A DNA stretch of 64,000 nucleotides from Shewanella ulleungensis. GTDB lineage: Bacteria; Pseudomonadota; Gammaproteobacteria; Enterobacterales; Shewanellaceae. The position numbers were made by a program, and so were the translations under genes. The stretch lies in NCBI RefSeq assembly GCF_014648315.1, contig NZ_BMQW01000001.1, positions 1 through 64,000 of the forward strand, written 5' to 3'. Of the stretch, positions 34,977 to 45,674 are shown piece by piece (position 1 is the stretch's first letter; every line of letters begins with the position of its first letter). The notes beneath the pieces are model-generated. The model made no database searches. It was given only the letters and a program-made list of their open reading frames with translations, and was not told the origin of the DNA.

Positions 34977-35735
34977 ATGTTCGAATGGATTGCAGATCCA
35001 CAAGCATGGGTTGCGTTAATCACCCTCATAGGATTAGAGATTGTATTAGGTATCGATAACATTATTTTTATCTCGATAGTGGTATCAAAATTACCTGTTT
35101 CTGAAAGAGATAAAGCGAGAAAAATTGGTATAGGCTTAGCCATGTTTGCAAGATTGGCATTGCTATTGAGCTTATACTGGATAATGGGGTTGGTTGAACC
35201 TATTTTTACAATCTTAGAGCAAGCTATTTCTGGAAGAGATTTGATTTTGATTTTTGGCGGTCTATTTTTGCTGGCTAAGTCAACTCATGAAATCCACAGT
35301 AGTTTTGAAGTTCCTGAAGATAGCCAGCGAGATATTGTCTCTGTTGGGTTTTACTCTGTGCTGATCCAAATTGCTGTACTCGATATTGTGTTTTCTTTGG
35401 ACTCTGTGATTACTGCGGTAGGGTTAGTGAGTAATATTTCTATCATGATTATCGCAATCATTATTTCGGTGATTGTGATGTTATTTGCATCTAAACCTAT
35501 CAGTGATTTTGTTGACAGTAATCCAACCATCAAAATGCTTGCCTTATCTTTTTTATTGATGATTGGTTTTACACTGGTTGCAGAGGGCTTAGATTTTCAT
35601 GTGCCTAAAGGGTACATTTATTTTGCAATGGCCTTTTCACTCGTTGTTGAGCTTATTAATATCAAACTTAAAAAGAGTAAAGATTCAGGCACTATCATAT
35701 TGAATAAAAAGATGAACGATAAAGAGGTTGATTGA
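34977..35735 (+). CDS. TerC-family integral membrane protein
   Basis: The 252 residues form about seven helices with the family motifs ITLIGLEIVLGIDNIIFISIV and VLDIVFSLDSVITAVGL, whose conserved Asp residues probably handle metal ions. Relatives (Alx, MeeF/YkoY) export Mn2+, sometimes to metallate secreted proteins. No tellurite genes lie nearby. GAGG precedes the ATG. Confidence 0.92.
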   Translation: MFEWIADPQAWVALITLIGLEIVLGIDNIIFISIVVSKLPVSERDKARKIGIGLAMFARLALLLSLYWIMGLVEPIFTILEQAISGRDLILIFGGLFLLAKSTHEIHSSFEVPEDSQRDIVSVGFYSVLIQIAVLDIVFSLDSVITAVGLVSNISIMIIAIIISVIVMLFASKPISDFVDSNPTIKMLALSFLLMIGFTLVAEGLDFHVPKGYIYFAMAFSLVVELINIKLKKSKDSGTIILNKKMNDKEVD

Positions 35736-35825
35736 TTTTAGTTATTTTCTTTATTGAAGTGTTTGTTTAGAGCGTATTTATCTTTGTCGATTATTTGATC
35801 ACGAACGATAAACACGCATAGAGTT

Positions 35826-35869
35826 AAAAACTGCTACAGATTATCTTGATGATGATTGTAGCAGTTTTT
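35826..35869. terminator. bidirectional terminator between terC-like gene and asnB
   Basis: CTGCTACA and TGTAGCAG form an 8-bp stem with A run before and T run after; it serves both convergent genes. Confidence 0.8.
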
Positions 35870-35890
35870 GTTATTTCAAATCAGTAGCAA

Positions 35891-37555
35891 TTAATACGCG
35901 CTGGCATGTACGTTTTTAACGGCACGGCCCGATGGGTCGTTAATGCCTTGTAAGCTTGCATCCCACAATAGCGCTTCTGGAGTAGAGCAGGCCACTGTTT
36001 TGCCACCTGGTACGGTTTCAGCTGCACTGGTTAGTGGGAAGAACTCTTCAAAGAAGCTGCGGTAGAAGTAGGCTTCTTTTGACTCTGGTGTGTTATATGG
36101 GAAACGGAATTTAGCGTTAGCAAACTGCACGTCATCTACGTTGGCAGCTGCGTGAGCTTTTAAGCCATCAATCCATGAGTAACCCACACCATCACTGAAT
36201 TGCTCTTTTTGACGCCATACCACTTCTTTCGGTAATTTATGTTCAAATGCCTGGCGTAAAATGTGTTTTTCGATACGTCCATCTTTTGACATCTTAGCTT
36301 CTGGGTTTACACGCATTGCCACGTCAATAAACTCTTTATCTAAGAAAGGTACGCGGGCTTCAAGTCCCCATGCTGCCATGGCTTTGTTAGCACGTAAGCA
36401 GTCAAATAAATGTAGTTTGTCTAGTTTACGCACCAGTTCTTCGTGGAATGCTTGAGCGTTTGGAGCCTTATGGAAGTACAAGTAACCGCCAAATAGTTCG
36501 TCTGCACCCTCGCCAGATAACACCATTTTAATGCCCATAGCTTTAATTTTACGAGCCATTAAATACATTGGCGTAGCAGCACGAATGGTGGTGACATCAT
36601 AAGTTTCTAAGTGATAAATCACTTCTTTAATCGCATCTAAGCCTTCTTGGAAGGTGTACACAATCGGGTGATGAATGGTGCCAATGGCATCAGCTACTTT
36701 TTGTGCGGCAACTAAATCTGGTGATTCAGCTAAACCCACTGCAAATGAGTGAAGTTGTGGCCACCATGCGCCCGTTTCGCCATCGTTTTCGATGCGGTGT
36801 TTAGCAAATGTTTGGGTAATAGCTGACACCACAGATGAGTCTAATCCGCCAGACAATAATACGCCGTAAGGTACATCTGACATTAGCTGACGTTTAACTG
36901 CGGCTTCAAGTGCATCACGTAATTCTTCTACACTGGCTGGGTTGTCTTTAACTGCGTCAAAGTCTTTCCAATCGCGCTGGTAGTAGTGAGTTGGTTTACC
37001 ATCTGCTGAGTAGAGGTACTGACCAGGTAAAAACTCTGCTACGGTTTTACACACTGGCATCAGTGCTTTCATTTCTGAGGCAACATAAAAGTTACCTGAT
37101 GAGTCAAAACCTGTGTATAGCGGGATAATACCAATATGATCACGGCCAATTAGGTAAGTGCCTTTAGCTTTGTCGTATAACACAAAGGCAAAGATGCCGT
37201 TGAGTTTGTCTAAAAAGTCACAGCCGTACTCTTGATAAAGCGATAAGATCACTTCGCAATCTGAGTTAGTTTGATATTGGTATTTGTCACCTAACTGCGC
37301 TTTAAGCTGCTTATGGTTGTAGATTTCTCCGTTAACCGCTAATACAAGGTTGCCGTCGAGGCTGATGAGTGGCTGTGCGCCGTGGTCTACGTCAACAATG
37401 GCAAGACGTTCATGGGCTAAAATTGCTTTGTCGTCAGCATAAATACCAGACCAGTCTGGACCGCGATGACGCAGTAATTTTGACATTTCTAAAGCAACTT
37501 GACGTAGTTGGCTTGCATCAGTTTTGATATCTAAAATTGAAAATATTGAACACAT
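35891..37555 (-). CDS. asnB: asparagine synthetase B (glutamine-hydrolysing)
   Basis: AsnB makes asparagine from aspartate, glutamine and ATP in the cytosol. The 554 residues equal the E. coli length. Cys2 is the glutaminase nucleophile (M-C-SIF), followed by RHRGPDWSG, AVNGEIYNH and the synthetase P-loop VLLSGGLDSSVVSAI, then SGEGADELFGGY. It is monocistronic. Confidence 0.97.
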   Translation of the reverse strand: MCSIFSILDIKTDASQLRQVALEMSKLLRHRGPDWSGIYADDKAILAHERLAIVDVDHGAQPLISLDGNLVLAVNGEIYNHKQLKAQLGDKYQYQTNSDCEVILSLYQEYGCDFLDKLNGIFAFVLYDKAKGTYLIGRDHIGIIPLYTGFDSSGNFYVASEMKALMPVCKTVAEFLPGQYLYSADGKPTHYYQRDWKDFDAVKDNPASVEELRDALEAAVKRQLMSDVPYGVLLSGGLDSSVVSAITQTFAKHRIENDGETGAWWPQLHSFAVGLAESPDLVAAQKVADAIGTIHHPIVYTFQEGLDAIKEVIYHLETYDVTTIRAATPMYLMARKIKAMGIKMVLSGEGADELFGGYLYFHKAPNAQAFHEELVRKLDKLHLFDCLRANKAMAAWGLEARVPFLDKEFIDVAMRVNPEAKMSKDGRIEKHILRQAFEHKLPKEVVWRQKEQFSDGVGYSWIDGLKAHAAANVDDVQFANAKFRFPYNTPESKEAYFYRSFFEEFFPLTSAAETVPGGKTVACSTPEALLWDASLQGINDPSGRAVKNVHASAY

Positions 37556-38160
37556 AATACGGCTCCAGCAGCGTTGGCTAATCTTTATCTGTTTGCTACT
37601 TTGCCAGCATTTTTGTTAATAGCCAAGTAAGTTTTTTGAGATAACATCATAAATATGGTGTTTTTAATGATTTTATCTCTTTATGATTGAGTTTTAATTG
37701 TGTGTTATTTAATAAAAGCTGGTTTTCGTTGTTAGATCTGTAATTATATTGCAAATATCGTCAAAATATTCATGATTTATCAATTCAAACTCAATTAATG
37801 CTTAGTTGCACTGAACAAGTGCGTTTGTTGTTTATTTGAGCAATCAGGCCATTTTAGGGGCTCGAGAAGTAGAAATTGCTAAGCGTTAAACTAACGATGC
37901 ACTTATTTTGTGCGCTCATTTAACACATTAGGGCATAAGGTAAGCAAACTTAACTTTGGATAACATAAGCTTTCCATACAGCCCTTTGTCTTTCTAACAG
38001 CATTGAATTAACTGCAATAGGCTACTATTGGCGCGTTAATTCGCTTTGTTAGTAAAACCAATTACAAGCTTGAAAGTGTATTGAAGTTAACATATTGATT
38101 TTAAAAATTATCAATATATTTCTAATACAGGGTTCTAGTTAAGTAAGGCTATATAATTGA
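37556..38160. other. 605-bp intergenic region upstream of asnB
   Basis: No protein frame, tRNA or known riboswitch is recognised. The part next to asnB must hold its promoter (minus strand). The rest is AT-rich with short imperfect palindromes, and may hide an unrecognised small RNA, but nothing can be claimed. Confidence 0.4.
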
Positions 38161-38186
38161 AAAAAGCCCATCAAAAATTAATGGGC
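38161..38186 (-). terminator. terminator of the M28 peptidase gene
   Basis: On the minus strand GCCCAT and ATGGGC form a stem followed by TTTTTT. It lies about 40 nt after the gene's stop. Confidence 0.75.
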
Positions 38187-38226
38187 AAATCCTTGGGTGG
38201 GAAGGAATAAGGATACCGCGGTAGTG

Positions 38227-39879
38227 TTAGTCTGCCGGGCGAAGTAGATGAAACTCAGAGCCAGTATAATAGCCTGGCCAATCTTGATTGTTCCCTAATG
38301 CATGAGCCGCTTGGTAATACACGCCCAGATCTTGCAATGCACCAGATAAATCCCAATCTGCACGGTAATGATCGCATACGTTGTGATAACACCCTTTCAT
38401 TTGTTCGCTCATTGCGGCTTTGTACTGCGCTGTCGCTTCATCAAGTGGCTGCGCGCCGCCACCGGCAAATACGGCAGGGACACCTAACCTGGCAAAGCTG
38501 AAATGATCTGAACGAAAAAAGCCGCCAGAAGCAGGGTTACTCTCGCCTGTTGTAACACGATGTTGACTCGCAGCAGCCTTATCTAGATACTCTTCCAATT
38601 CAGATTGGCCTTTGCCAACAATAGTGTAATCTTTAGTTTTTCCATACACATTGGTGCTGTCGAGATTGAATACAGCGACTGTTTTATCGATTGGATAAAG
38701 TGGATTGGCCGCGTAGTAGCGTGAACCGAGTAAGCCTTGCTCTTCACCTGTTGTGGCAATAAAAGTTAACGATCGTTTAAGGCCATTACCCGCTTTAGCT
38801 TGCTGGGAAAATTGACGCGCTATTTCTAATATCCCAGCGGTGCCCGAGGCATTATCTAGGGCGCCATTGTAGATTTTGTCGCCCTCTTTACTGTCATCGG
38901 TACCAATATGATCCCAATGTGCGGTAAATAAGATATGTTCATTCACTTGGCTTGTACCAGGTAACGTGGCCACGACATTATAGCTGTCGGCATATTCGGC
39001 TTTATTAGTAAATTCGATGGAGGCGTTTTGGGCTAAATCGACGTTTAATGCACTGTCTGCTGCGCGGTCCATTAATGAGCTTAACGACAAACCCGCTTTA
39101 TTAAATAACTGCTGGGCACTGTCTAAGGTTATCCAGCCTTCAACTTGTACTCGTTTGTCTTGTTCTGCTTTGTTAAGCACTAAATCTTGTTGCGCACCAG
39201 TCCAGCTGTTTTCAACCACAGACCAAGGGTAAGATGCCGGTTTGGTGTCGTGAATAATAATCGCGCCGAGCGCACCTTGGCGGCTAGCTTCTTCAAATTT
39301 ATAGCTCCAGCGACCGTAATACGTCATGGCATTGCCATTAAACTTCTTATCATTAGGGTGTGCAAAGCCTGGATCATTAACCAAGATAATGGCTATTTTA
39401 CCTTGCATATCGATGTCTTGATAATCGTTCCAATCATATTCAGGTGCGTTGATGCCGTAACCAACAAACACCAATGGTGCATCCTTAATACTCACTTGTT
39501 GATTATCGTGGCGACTCCCCAGCACAATATTTTGGCGATATTGCATCTCAATACCCGCTAAATTAACCTGTTGTTGCTCGCTGGGCGTGTAGCTGACCAT
39601 AGGCACAGGTTGTAAATAGCTGCCATTATTCGCGCCGATAAGGCCCATGTCGGTAAACGCGGCAGACAGATAGTCGAGAGTGAGTTTTTCGCCGAGGGTG
39701 GTGGGTGCGCGGCCTTCAAATTTGTCTGATGATAAGGTTTTTATATCGGTTCTAAAACGTTGCTCGTCAAAGCTCATTTGAGTTATTTTTGTGGAAGTAT
39801 CTTGTGGTGCTGTGGTTGACTCACCACCATTACATGCACTGAGCAGCGCTACAGCGCAAAAAGGAAACAATCGTTTCAT
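38227..39879 (-). CDS. M28-family zinc aminopeptidase lipoprotein
   Basis: The 550 residues start with a lipoprotein signal (MKRLFPFCAVALLSACNGG; lipobox LSAC). A PA-type insert (about 130-260) precedes the peptidase core. Zinc ligands are recognisable in TAHWDHIGTD, LDNASGT, GEEQGLLGS, NLDSTN and RSDHFSF. It is probably an outer-membrane or periplasmic aminopeptidase for nutrient peptides. Confidence 0.94.
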   Translation of the reverse strand: MKRLFPFCAVALLSACNGGESTTAPQDTSTKITQMSFDEQRFRTDIKTLSSDKFEGRAPTTLGEKLTLDYLSAAFTDMGLIGANNGSYLQPVPMVSYTPSEQQQVNLAGIEMQYRQNIVLGSRHDNQQVSIKDAPLVFVGYGINAPEYDWNDYQDIDMQGKIAIILVNDPGFAHPNDKKFNGNAMTYYGRWSYKFEEASRQGALGAIIIHDTKPASYPWSVVENSWTGAQQDLVLNKAEQDKRVQVEGWITLDSAQQLFNKAGLSLSSLMDRAADSALNVDLAQNASIEFTNKAEYADSYNVVATLPGTSQVNEHILFTAHWDHIGTDDSKEGDKIYNGALDNASGTAGILEIARQFSQQAKAGNGLKRSLTFIATTGEEQGLLGSRYYAANPLYPIDKTVAVFNLDSTNVYGKTKDYTIVGKGQSELEEYLDKAAASQHRVTTGESNPASGGFFRSDHFSFARLGVPAVFAGGGAQPLDEATAQYKAAMSEQMKGCYHNVCDHYRADWDLSGALQDLGVYYQAAHALGNNQDWPGYYTGSEFHLLRPAD

Positions 39880-40005
39880 GCTCTATCCTGATTATCATTT
39901 TTATATTTTCGGAGCAGCATAATGAATCAAGCCAGCGCGCTATGACAAGGGCTCTGGCTTGATAATGTGTTACCTAATGTAAATGTAATCGTTAAATGTG
40001 TGGCC

Positions 40006-40752
40006 TTACACCACGTCAATGTCACCGGCACAAGCGAACACATGGTTTGGTCTAAATGGCTCTTTATCTATGTCGCTCATTTGGCTGACGCCACTGGTGA
40101 CTAAAATGGTTTCAAGACCGGCTTGAAAGCCCGCTAAAATATCGGTGCGCATATTGTCACCAATAATTATGGTGTTTTCAGAATGGCCTTGAATGTGGTT
40201 AAGTGCAGAGCGAATAATCCATGAACTTGGTTTACCCACGTAAAATGGCATTTTGCCTGTAATTCGTTCGATGGCAGCACATAATGCACCACATGCTGGG
40301 CTAAATGCTGGGCCGTGGGTATCAGGGTTGGTGGCAATAAAGCGGGCACCTCCGGCAACAAAGCGTGATGCTTTATGGATCATATCCCAATTATATGAAC
40401 GAGTTTCGCCCACAATCACAAAGTCTGGATTAATGTCGGTAATTGTAAACCCTGCATTGTATAGCTCGTGGGTGAGGGCGCCTTCACCAATCACATAGGC
40501 TTTGGTGCCGGTTTGGTGCTTAAGAAAATCAGCCGTTGCCATGGCCGAAGTATAAAAACAGGTTTCTGGCACATTAATGCCCGCCGCGCCCAGACGGTTT
40601 TGTAAATCTTTACCAGTTTGTACAGGATAATTGGTGAGAATAACCAGCGGATTACCTTGCTCTAAGATGCGGTGAATAAATTTATCACTACCTGGAATCA
40701 ACTTATTGTCGTGCAGTAATACACCATCGATGTCACATATAATATTTTTCAT
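40006..40752 (-). CDS. nagD: HAD-family nucleotide phosphatase NagD
   Basis: The 248 residues are close to E. coli NagD throughout: ICDIDGVLLHDN with the nucleophile Asp, LTNYPVQTGKDLQNR, FYTSAMATADFL, VIVGETRSYNWDMIHKA, PFYVGKPSSWIIRSALN and IIGDNMRTDILAGFQAG. NagD dephosphorylates UMP and GMP among others. Here it is not in a nag operon. Confidence 0.95.
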   Translation of the reverse strand: MKNIICDIDGVLLHDNKLIPGSDKFIHRILEQGNPLVILTNYPVQTGKDLQNRLGAAGINVPETCFYTSAMATADFLKHQTGTKAYVIGEGALTHELYNAGFTITDINPDFVIVGETRSYNWDMIHKASRFVAGGARFIATNPDTHGPAFSPACGALCAAIERITGKMPFYVGKPSSWIIRSALNHIQGHSENTIIIGDNMRTDILAGFQAGLETILVTSGVSQMSDIDKEPFRPNHVFACAGDIDVV

Positions 40753-41282
40753 TGTTTCATTTCTTCCTTCAAATACAACCTGCTTACATCTAATGCTAAT
40801 TCAATGCAGAAAACAACGATTAAATACAAAAAATAAAGGCGTTAAAATAAGTATATATTTGTTGCAAGTGGAGGATGTTCGATGAAATAAAAAACAATAT
40901 TGTGGTTATGTTATCTCCAAACTGTATTGTGCTAATGCCTTTGAGGTTTGTCTTGTAGTCTTGCAGCCTAAACTAATTTTCGTCAGATTACATATTTCAT
41001 CAGAGTCAGCCTCCTTAATCGTATTCACGAAAAATTCAAAGAGTATTTCAATCTAAAAATAACACAAATTACTCAAATCCCATTTCTATGTTGATCAGGC
41101 TAAAGTATGATGATGTTATAAATTTGTGAGGGATTATAAGTTTTAAGGATTTTTGACTGTCTTTTCGATTCATTATTTTTGCAAATAAGATATAGCGCAT
41201 ATAAATGGATCGTGCTCAATGACAGTTAAGATACCGAGCGTTATTCTATAAAAAGAATCTTACTTATAATGGTGCCTAAACG
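40753..41282. other. 530-bp intergenic region between divergent nagD and a chemoreceptor gene
   Basis: No gene of convincing length and no known riboswitch is seen. It must contain promoters for both sides. A ribosome site with a three-codon frame at 40869-40890 was noted and set aside. Confidence 0.4.
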
Positions 41283-42896
41283 ATGTTTGATTTATCGATA
41301 AAAAAAATGCTCCAAATTACAATTACTCTGTCCTTATTGGCTTTAGTGATTTTGATTTCGGTCAGTAATATTCAACAATCCCATATTTATGAAGGCGTAA
41401 AGAACGAAGAAGCACAGGTTAATGCTATTTTCGCACTTAAAGACACGCGTTATTTTGTAGTGCAAATTCAACAGTTTTTAACCGATGTTGGCGCTACCAA
41501 AAGCGACGAAGCCAAAGCTGAAGCATTAGACAGCCTAAATAGTGCGCTAGAAAACCTTGATTTATTGATTGCTGTTGCGCCAGATGTCGGTCAAAGAGCG
41601 CAAGAGATTAAACGCAAAGTAAATGATTTGCATGCCTCTGGCGTTAACATGGCTGATGCTTATTTGACTCAAGGTACTGAGGCCGGTAATCACCTTATGA
41701 AAGGTGCGGGTGGTTTTGATGAAGTGTCATCTAACCTTGCTGATGATTTAGATTTACTAGCAGCTGAAATTGATGGCAAGTTTGATGCCGCAGTTGAAGA
41801 GACCTTGTTAGCAACAGAATCTGCCGCGAGCGTACAATTGTGGGGAAATATCGGCCTAGGTGTGTTTCTGACCATTATTTTATTGATGCTCTACCGCAAG
41901 ATTGTTAATCCATTGAGAATATTAGATGATTCGATGCGTAATATCGCCTCGGGTGCGAAAGATTTAACGGTCAAACTTGATGATTTTGGTAATACTGAAA
42001 TTGCTAAAGTCGCGCGTAGCTTTAACTTGTTTGTACGCCAAATACGCGAGTTAATTATTGATTTTAATGATAACAGCCAGCAATTAGGCGCTGCGAGTGT
42101 GCAATTAACCTCGTCAAGCAATGAAACCTTAGGCGGAATGCAGCGTCTACAAAGTGAAACAGAACAAGTGGCTACAGCAATGAATCAAATGCAAGCCACA
42201 GTGATTGAAGTGGCTAACAATGCTGAATTAGCGGCGCAAGCGGCTAAAGACTCAGATACTCAAGCGGTGCAGGGCGATAAAGTGGTCCAGCTTACCATTA
42301 CCTCAATTGAGGAGTTAGCCAAGGGTGTTGAGCACGCTGCAACGGCATTGCATCAGCTTGAAAAAGATACCGATAATATTGGCACTATATTAGAGGTAAT
42401 CCGCAGTATTTCTGACCAAACAAATTTATTAGCTCTAAACGCAGCAATAGAAGCTGCCCGCGCGGGTGAACATGGTCGCGGCTTTGCGGTTGTGGCGGAT
42501 GAGGTTCGAACGTTATCCAAGCGTACTCAAGATTCGACTAATCAAATTCAACAAATGATTGGCCAATTACAAAATGGTGTTAAAGATGCTGTGACGGTTA
42601 TGGACGCAAGTCGCCAGCAAGCATTTAAAAGCACAGAACAAGCTGCACAAGCGGGTGAGGCGCTCAGTAAAATCACTCAATCGGTTGCCACAATATCGAA
42701 TATGGCAACTCAAATTGCAACAGCTGCAGAAGAACAAACCGCTGTGACCGATGAGATTAATCGTAATATTGTCAATATCAGTGACGAAGCTGGATTAACG
42801 GCATTGAACGCGCAGCAATCTTACAGTGCCAGCATACAAGTTGATGGATTGTCACAGCAATTACGGGGACAAATTGCTCAATTTAAAACGGATTAA
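41283..42896 (+). CDS. methyl-accepting chemotaxis protein
   Basis: The 537 residues have two membrane helices (about 9-30 and 188-205) enclosing a helical periplasmic sensor domain, a HAMP domain and a long signalling coiled coil. The hairpin tip reads [39 protein letters not shown], the CheA/CheW contact. No C-terminal CheR-binding pentapeptide is present (ends QFKTD). The ligand is unknown. Confidence 0.95.
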   Translation: MFDLSIKKMLQITITLSLLALVILISVSNIQQSHIYEGVKNEEAQVNAIFALKDTRYFVVQIQQFLTDVGATKSDEAKAEALDSLNSALENLDLLIAVAPDVGQRAQEIKRKVNDLHASGVNMADAYLTQGTEAGNHLMKGAGGFDEVSSNLADDLDLLAAEIDGKFDAAVEETLLATESAASVQLWGNIGLGVFLTIILLMLYRKIVNPLRILDDSMRNIASGAKDLTVKLDDFGNTEIAKVARSFNLFVRQIRELIIDFNDNSQQLGAASVQLTSSSNETLGGMQRLQSETEQVATAMNQMQATVIEVANNAELAAQAAKDSDTQAVQGDKVVQLTITSIEELAKGVEHAATALHQLEKDTDNIGTILEVIRSISDQTNLLALNAAIEAARAGEHGRGFAVVADEVRTLSKRTQDSTNQIQQMIGQLQNGVKDAVTVMDASRQQAFKSTEQAAQAGEALSKITQSVATISNMATQIATAAEEQTAVTDEINRNIVNISDEAGLTALNAQQSYSASIQVDGLSQQLRGQIAQFKTD

Positions 42897-42912
42897 TTTG
42901 CATACCTAAAAC

Positions 42913-42945
42913 AAAAATGCCTGTTATCACTAACAGGCATTTTTT
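42913..42945. terminator. bidirectional terminator
   Basis: ATGCCTGTTA and TAACAGGCAT form a perfect 10-bp stem with A and T runs on either side, between the convergent chemoreceptor and sdaA genes. Confidence 0.85.
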
Positions 42946-42971
42946 ATTGGATTAATATCGATGACTTGGTA

Positions 42972-44348
42972 TTAACATTCAACGATATTAACGGCCAAAC
43001 CACCTTTGGCGGTTTCCTTGTATTTGCTGCGCATGTCTTTGCCAGTGTCCATCATGGTTTTGATGACCTTGTCTAACGACACCTTGTGGTTTCCATCTCC
43101 ACGAAGTGCCATGCGTGAAGCATTAATGGCTTTCACCGCGCCCATCGCATTACGTTCAATACACGGAACCTGTACGAGGCCGCCAACCGGATCGCAGGTT
43201 AATCCAAGGTTATGTTCCATGCCAATTTCAGCTGCGTTTTCAACGTGTTCAACTGTGCCGCCCATAATTTCGGTTAATGCTCCAGCCGCCATTGAACAAG
43301 CTACGCCAACTTCACCCTGACAACCGACTTCGGCACCCGAGATAGAAGCATTTTTCTTATATAAAATACCAATCGCTGCAGCGGTGAGTAAGTAACGGCT
43401 GCATACATCTATGTCGACTTCTTGGACAAACATATCGTAGTAACACAATACGGCAGGAATAATCCCTGCAGCACCGTTTGTTGGTGCTGTGACGACGCGA
43501 TCGCCCGCAGCATTTTGCTCGTTAACAGACAAGGCAAATAAATCGACCCAATCCATTGCGGTTAACGGATCGGTGTTATTACGGCCTTCGGCTTTTAAGC
43601 GGCGATAAAGTGCCGGCGCACGGCGACGAAGCTTTAAGCCGCCAGGCAAAATACCTTCTTTTTGATAACCGCGCTCTACGCAGTTTTTCATGGTTTGCCA
43701 AATTTTCCACAAGCCTTGTTTAATATCTTCTTCGCTGGCGATGCTCAATTCGTTAGACATCATTAACGATGAAATGCTTAAACCGTTATCACAACACAGT
43801 TGTAATAACTGTAATGCACTATTGAAGTCGTAGGGGGCTTGTTCAATTGGGGTGGCTGGTGATGCATTTCGTTGGGTAATTTCGTCTTCATCAAGAATAA
43901 AACCGCCGCCCACAGAATAATAAGTGCGCTTATAAATGCATTCGCCTTTTGACAGTGCGTATAACGTCATGGCATTGGCATGTGCAGGTAAGGTTTTACG
44001 TCTGTGGTAAGTAATACCATCATCACGAGTAAATTTAACTAAACGGCCATCGGCGAGAGTTAATTTTTGAGTGGTTGAAACCACGTCTAAAATGGCGTCA
44101 ATCCCATCGGTGTCAACGGTTTCTGGGTCTTCACCCATTAAACCTAAAATGACCGCTTTACCGGTACCATGACCTTTTCCTGTTTGGCCTAATGAACCAA
44201 ATAATTCTGCTTGTAATTCATCGGTTTGATCCAATAAATTATTGTCTGCAACATGTTGAATAAAAATTTTACCAGCCTTCATTGGGCCCACGGTATGTGA
44301 GCTTGAAGGACCAATACCAATTTTGAACATGTCAAATACGCTAATCAT
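42972..44348 (-). CDS. sdaA: L-serine ammonia-lyase, iron-sulfur type
   Basis: The enzyme converts L-serine to pyruvate and ammonia with a [4Fe-4S] cluster. The 458 residues show [23 protein letters not shown] (beta domain start), [15 protein letters not shown], and cluster-region Cys in [22 protein letters not shown] and [10 protein letters not shown]. Length matches E. coli SdaA/SdaB. It is monocistronic. Confidence 0.96.
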   Translation of the reverse strand: MISVFDMFKIGIGPSSSHTVGPMKAGKIFIQHVADNNLLDQTDELQAELFGSLGQTGKGHGTGKAVILGLMGEDPETVDTDGIDAILDVVSTTQKLTLADGRLVKFTRDDGITYHRRKTLPAHANAMTLYALSKGECIYKRTYYSVGGGFILDEDEITQRNASPATPIEQAPYDFNSALQLLQLCCDNGLSISSLMMSNELSIASEEDIKQGLWKIWQTMKNCVERGYQKEGILPGGLKLRRRAPALYRRLKAEGRNNTDPLTAMDWVDLFALSVNEQNAAGDRVVTAPTNGAAGIIPAVLCYYDMFVQEVDIDVCSRYLLTAAAIGILYKKNASISGAEVGCQGEVGVACSMAAGALTEIMGGTVEHVENAAEIGMEHNLGLTCDPVGGLVQVPCIERNAMGAVKAINASRMALRGDGNHKVSLDKVIKTMMDTGKDMRSKYKETAKGGLAVNIVEC

Positions 44349-44568
44349 TTTGTGTAACCCTTGCTGAGTCGTTTATTGTTTTCATTATTAATGAGTATAA
44401 TCGCCTTATATCATCTTGGCGGTTTATCTCTTTTGTTGGCAGAGTATCCCACAGTTTGATGAATGACAGTTCATTAGATTTTTTTATGCATAATTTTCAC
44501 ATTAGCTTGTCTTATCATGCACAATAATCGCAATTTTTCGATGCTAACGATGGGATTAGGGGAACAGT

Positions 44569-45579
44569 TTGAGCTATTTAATGATGGATTTAGCCGGTTT
44601 AACAGTATCAAATCTGGAAACTGAGCAGTTACAACACCCAAAAGTAGGTGGGATAATTTTATTTACACGTAATTTTGAAAATAAAAACCAGTTAATTGAG
44701 TTGGTTAAGCAGGTTCGCCGTATTCGGCCAGAATTATTAATTGCCGTTGACCATGAAGGTGGCAGGGTACAACGTTTTCGCGATGGTTTTAGTTTAATTC
44801 CTGCAATGGGTGATATTTTACCTGCTGCGAACATGGACTTAACATTAGCAAAACAATGGGCGAAAGAGTGCGGATTTTTAATGGCTATTGAGCTGCTGGC
44901 CTGCGATATTGATTTAAGCTTTGCACCTGTTTTAGATGTAAATGGTATAAGTGAAGTGATTGGTAAGCGCAGTTTTAGTCCTGATCCCGCACAAGTCAGT
45001 GCATTAGCCGAGCAGTTTATTATCGGCATGAACGAAGCGGGTATGGCGGCAGTGGGTAAGCATTTCCCTGGACACGGCAGTGTTGCTGCTGATTCGCACA
45101 TCGCAATGCCGGTAGACCCTCGCACTAAAGACGTGGTTGATGCATTTGATATGGTGCCATTTAAGCAACTCATTGGCCAAAAACAGTTGCAAGGTGTGAT
45201 GCCCGCGCACGTAGTGTATTCGGCAATTGACCCTAATCCTGCTGGGTTTTCTGCATACTGGTTACAAACGGTATTACGTCAGCAATTGGCGTTTGATGGG
45301 GTCATATTTTCTGACGATTTAGGCATGAAGGGCGCCAGTTTTGCAGGCGATTATCTTGGCCGAGCAAAAGCGGCTTTAGATGCAGGTTGTGACATGATTT
45401 TAGTATGTAACGACCCAACAGGCGTTAACTCATTATTGAGCGATTTTGTTTGGCCAGCAGATGAGCCATTGCACACCGCATTAGCGCTCAAAGGTAAATC
45501 TGAACAAGTGTGCCAAGCTTTAGAGCAACAAGCCCGCATTGAAGCCGCGCAGCAATTAGTGAGTCACATTAACGGTTAA
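44569..45579 (+). CDS. nagZ: beta-N-acetylhexosaminidase NagZ
   Basis: NagZ cleaves GlcNAc from anhydro-muropeptides in the cytosol during peptidoglycan recycling. The 336 residues of this GH3 enzyme contain GGIILFTRNFENKNQL, AVDHEGGRVQRFR, the catalytic loop KHFPGHGSVAADSHIAMP (Asp/His pair), and IFSDDLGMKGA with the nucleophile Asp. Start is TTG with AGGGGAA upstream; ATG codons follow at residues 5 and 6. Confidence 0.96.
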   Translation: MSYLMMDLAGLTVSNLETEQLQHPKVGGIILFTRNFENKNQLIELVKQVRRIRPELLIAVDHEGGRVQRFRDGFSLIPAMGDILPAANMDLTLAKQWAKECGFLMAIELLACDIDLSFAPVLDVNGISEVIGKRSFSPDPAQVSALAEQFIIGMNEAGMAAVGKHFPGHGSVAADSHIAMPVDPRTKDVVDAFDMVPFKQLIGQKQLQGVMPAHVVYSAIDPNPAGFSAYWLQTVLRQQLAFDGVIFSDDLGMKGASFAGDYLGRAKAALDAGCDMILVCNDPTGVNSLLSDFVWPADEPLHTALALKGKSEQVCQALEQQARIEAAQQLVSHING

Positions 45580-45622
45580 GGGGTTTGCGTTTATTAGCGT
45601 GCAGTAAAGAGCGAGTATGCAA

Positions 45623-45654
45623 TAAAAAACCGGATTCAGTGATCCGGTTTTTTT
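45623..45654. terminator. bidirectional terminator between nagZ and csiV
   Basis: AACCGGAT and ATCCGGTT form an 8-bp stem flanked by A and T runs. Confidence 0.85.
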
Positions 45655-45674
45655 GTGTGTCATTACTGAATATA

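Noticed and set aside
40869..40890. Strong ribosome site followed by ATG-AAA-TAA and an overlapping 27-codon frame
   Set aside because: Interesting as a possible minimal leader frame, but no downstream gene on that strand starts within 390 bp and the longer frame has no recognisable features.
41090..41130. Sigma-28 promoter for the chemoreceptor gene (CTAAAGTATG near 41100)
   Set aside because: The -35-like TAAAG is present but no GCCGATAA-like -10 follows at the right distance.
44574..45173. 199-codon open frame opposite nagZ
   Set aside because: It is antisense to the conserved NagZ core and shows no family resemblance.
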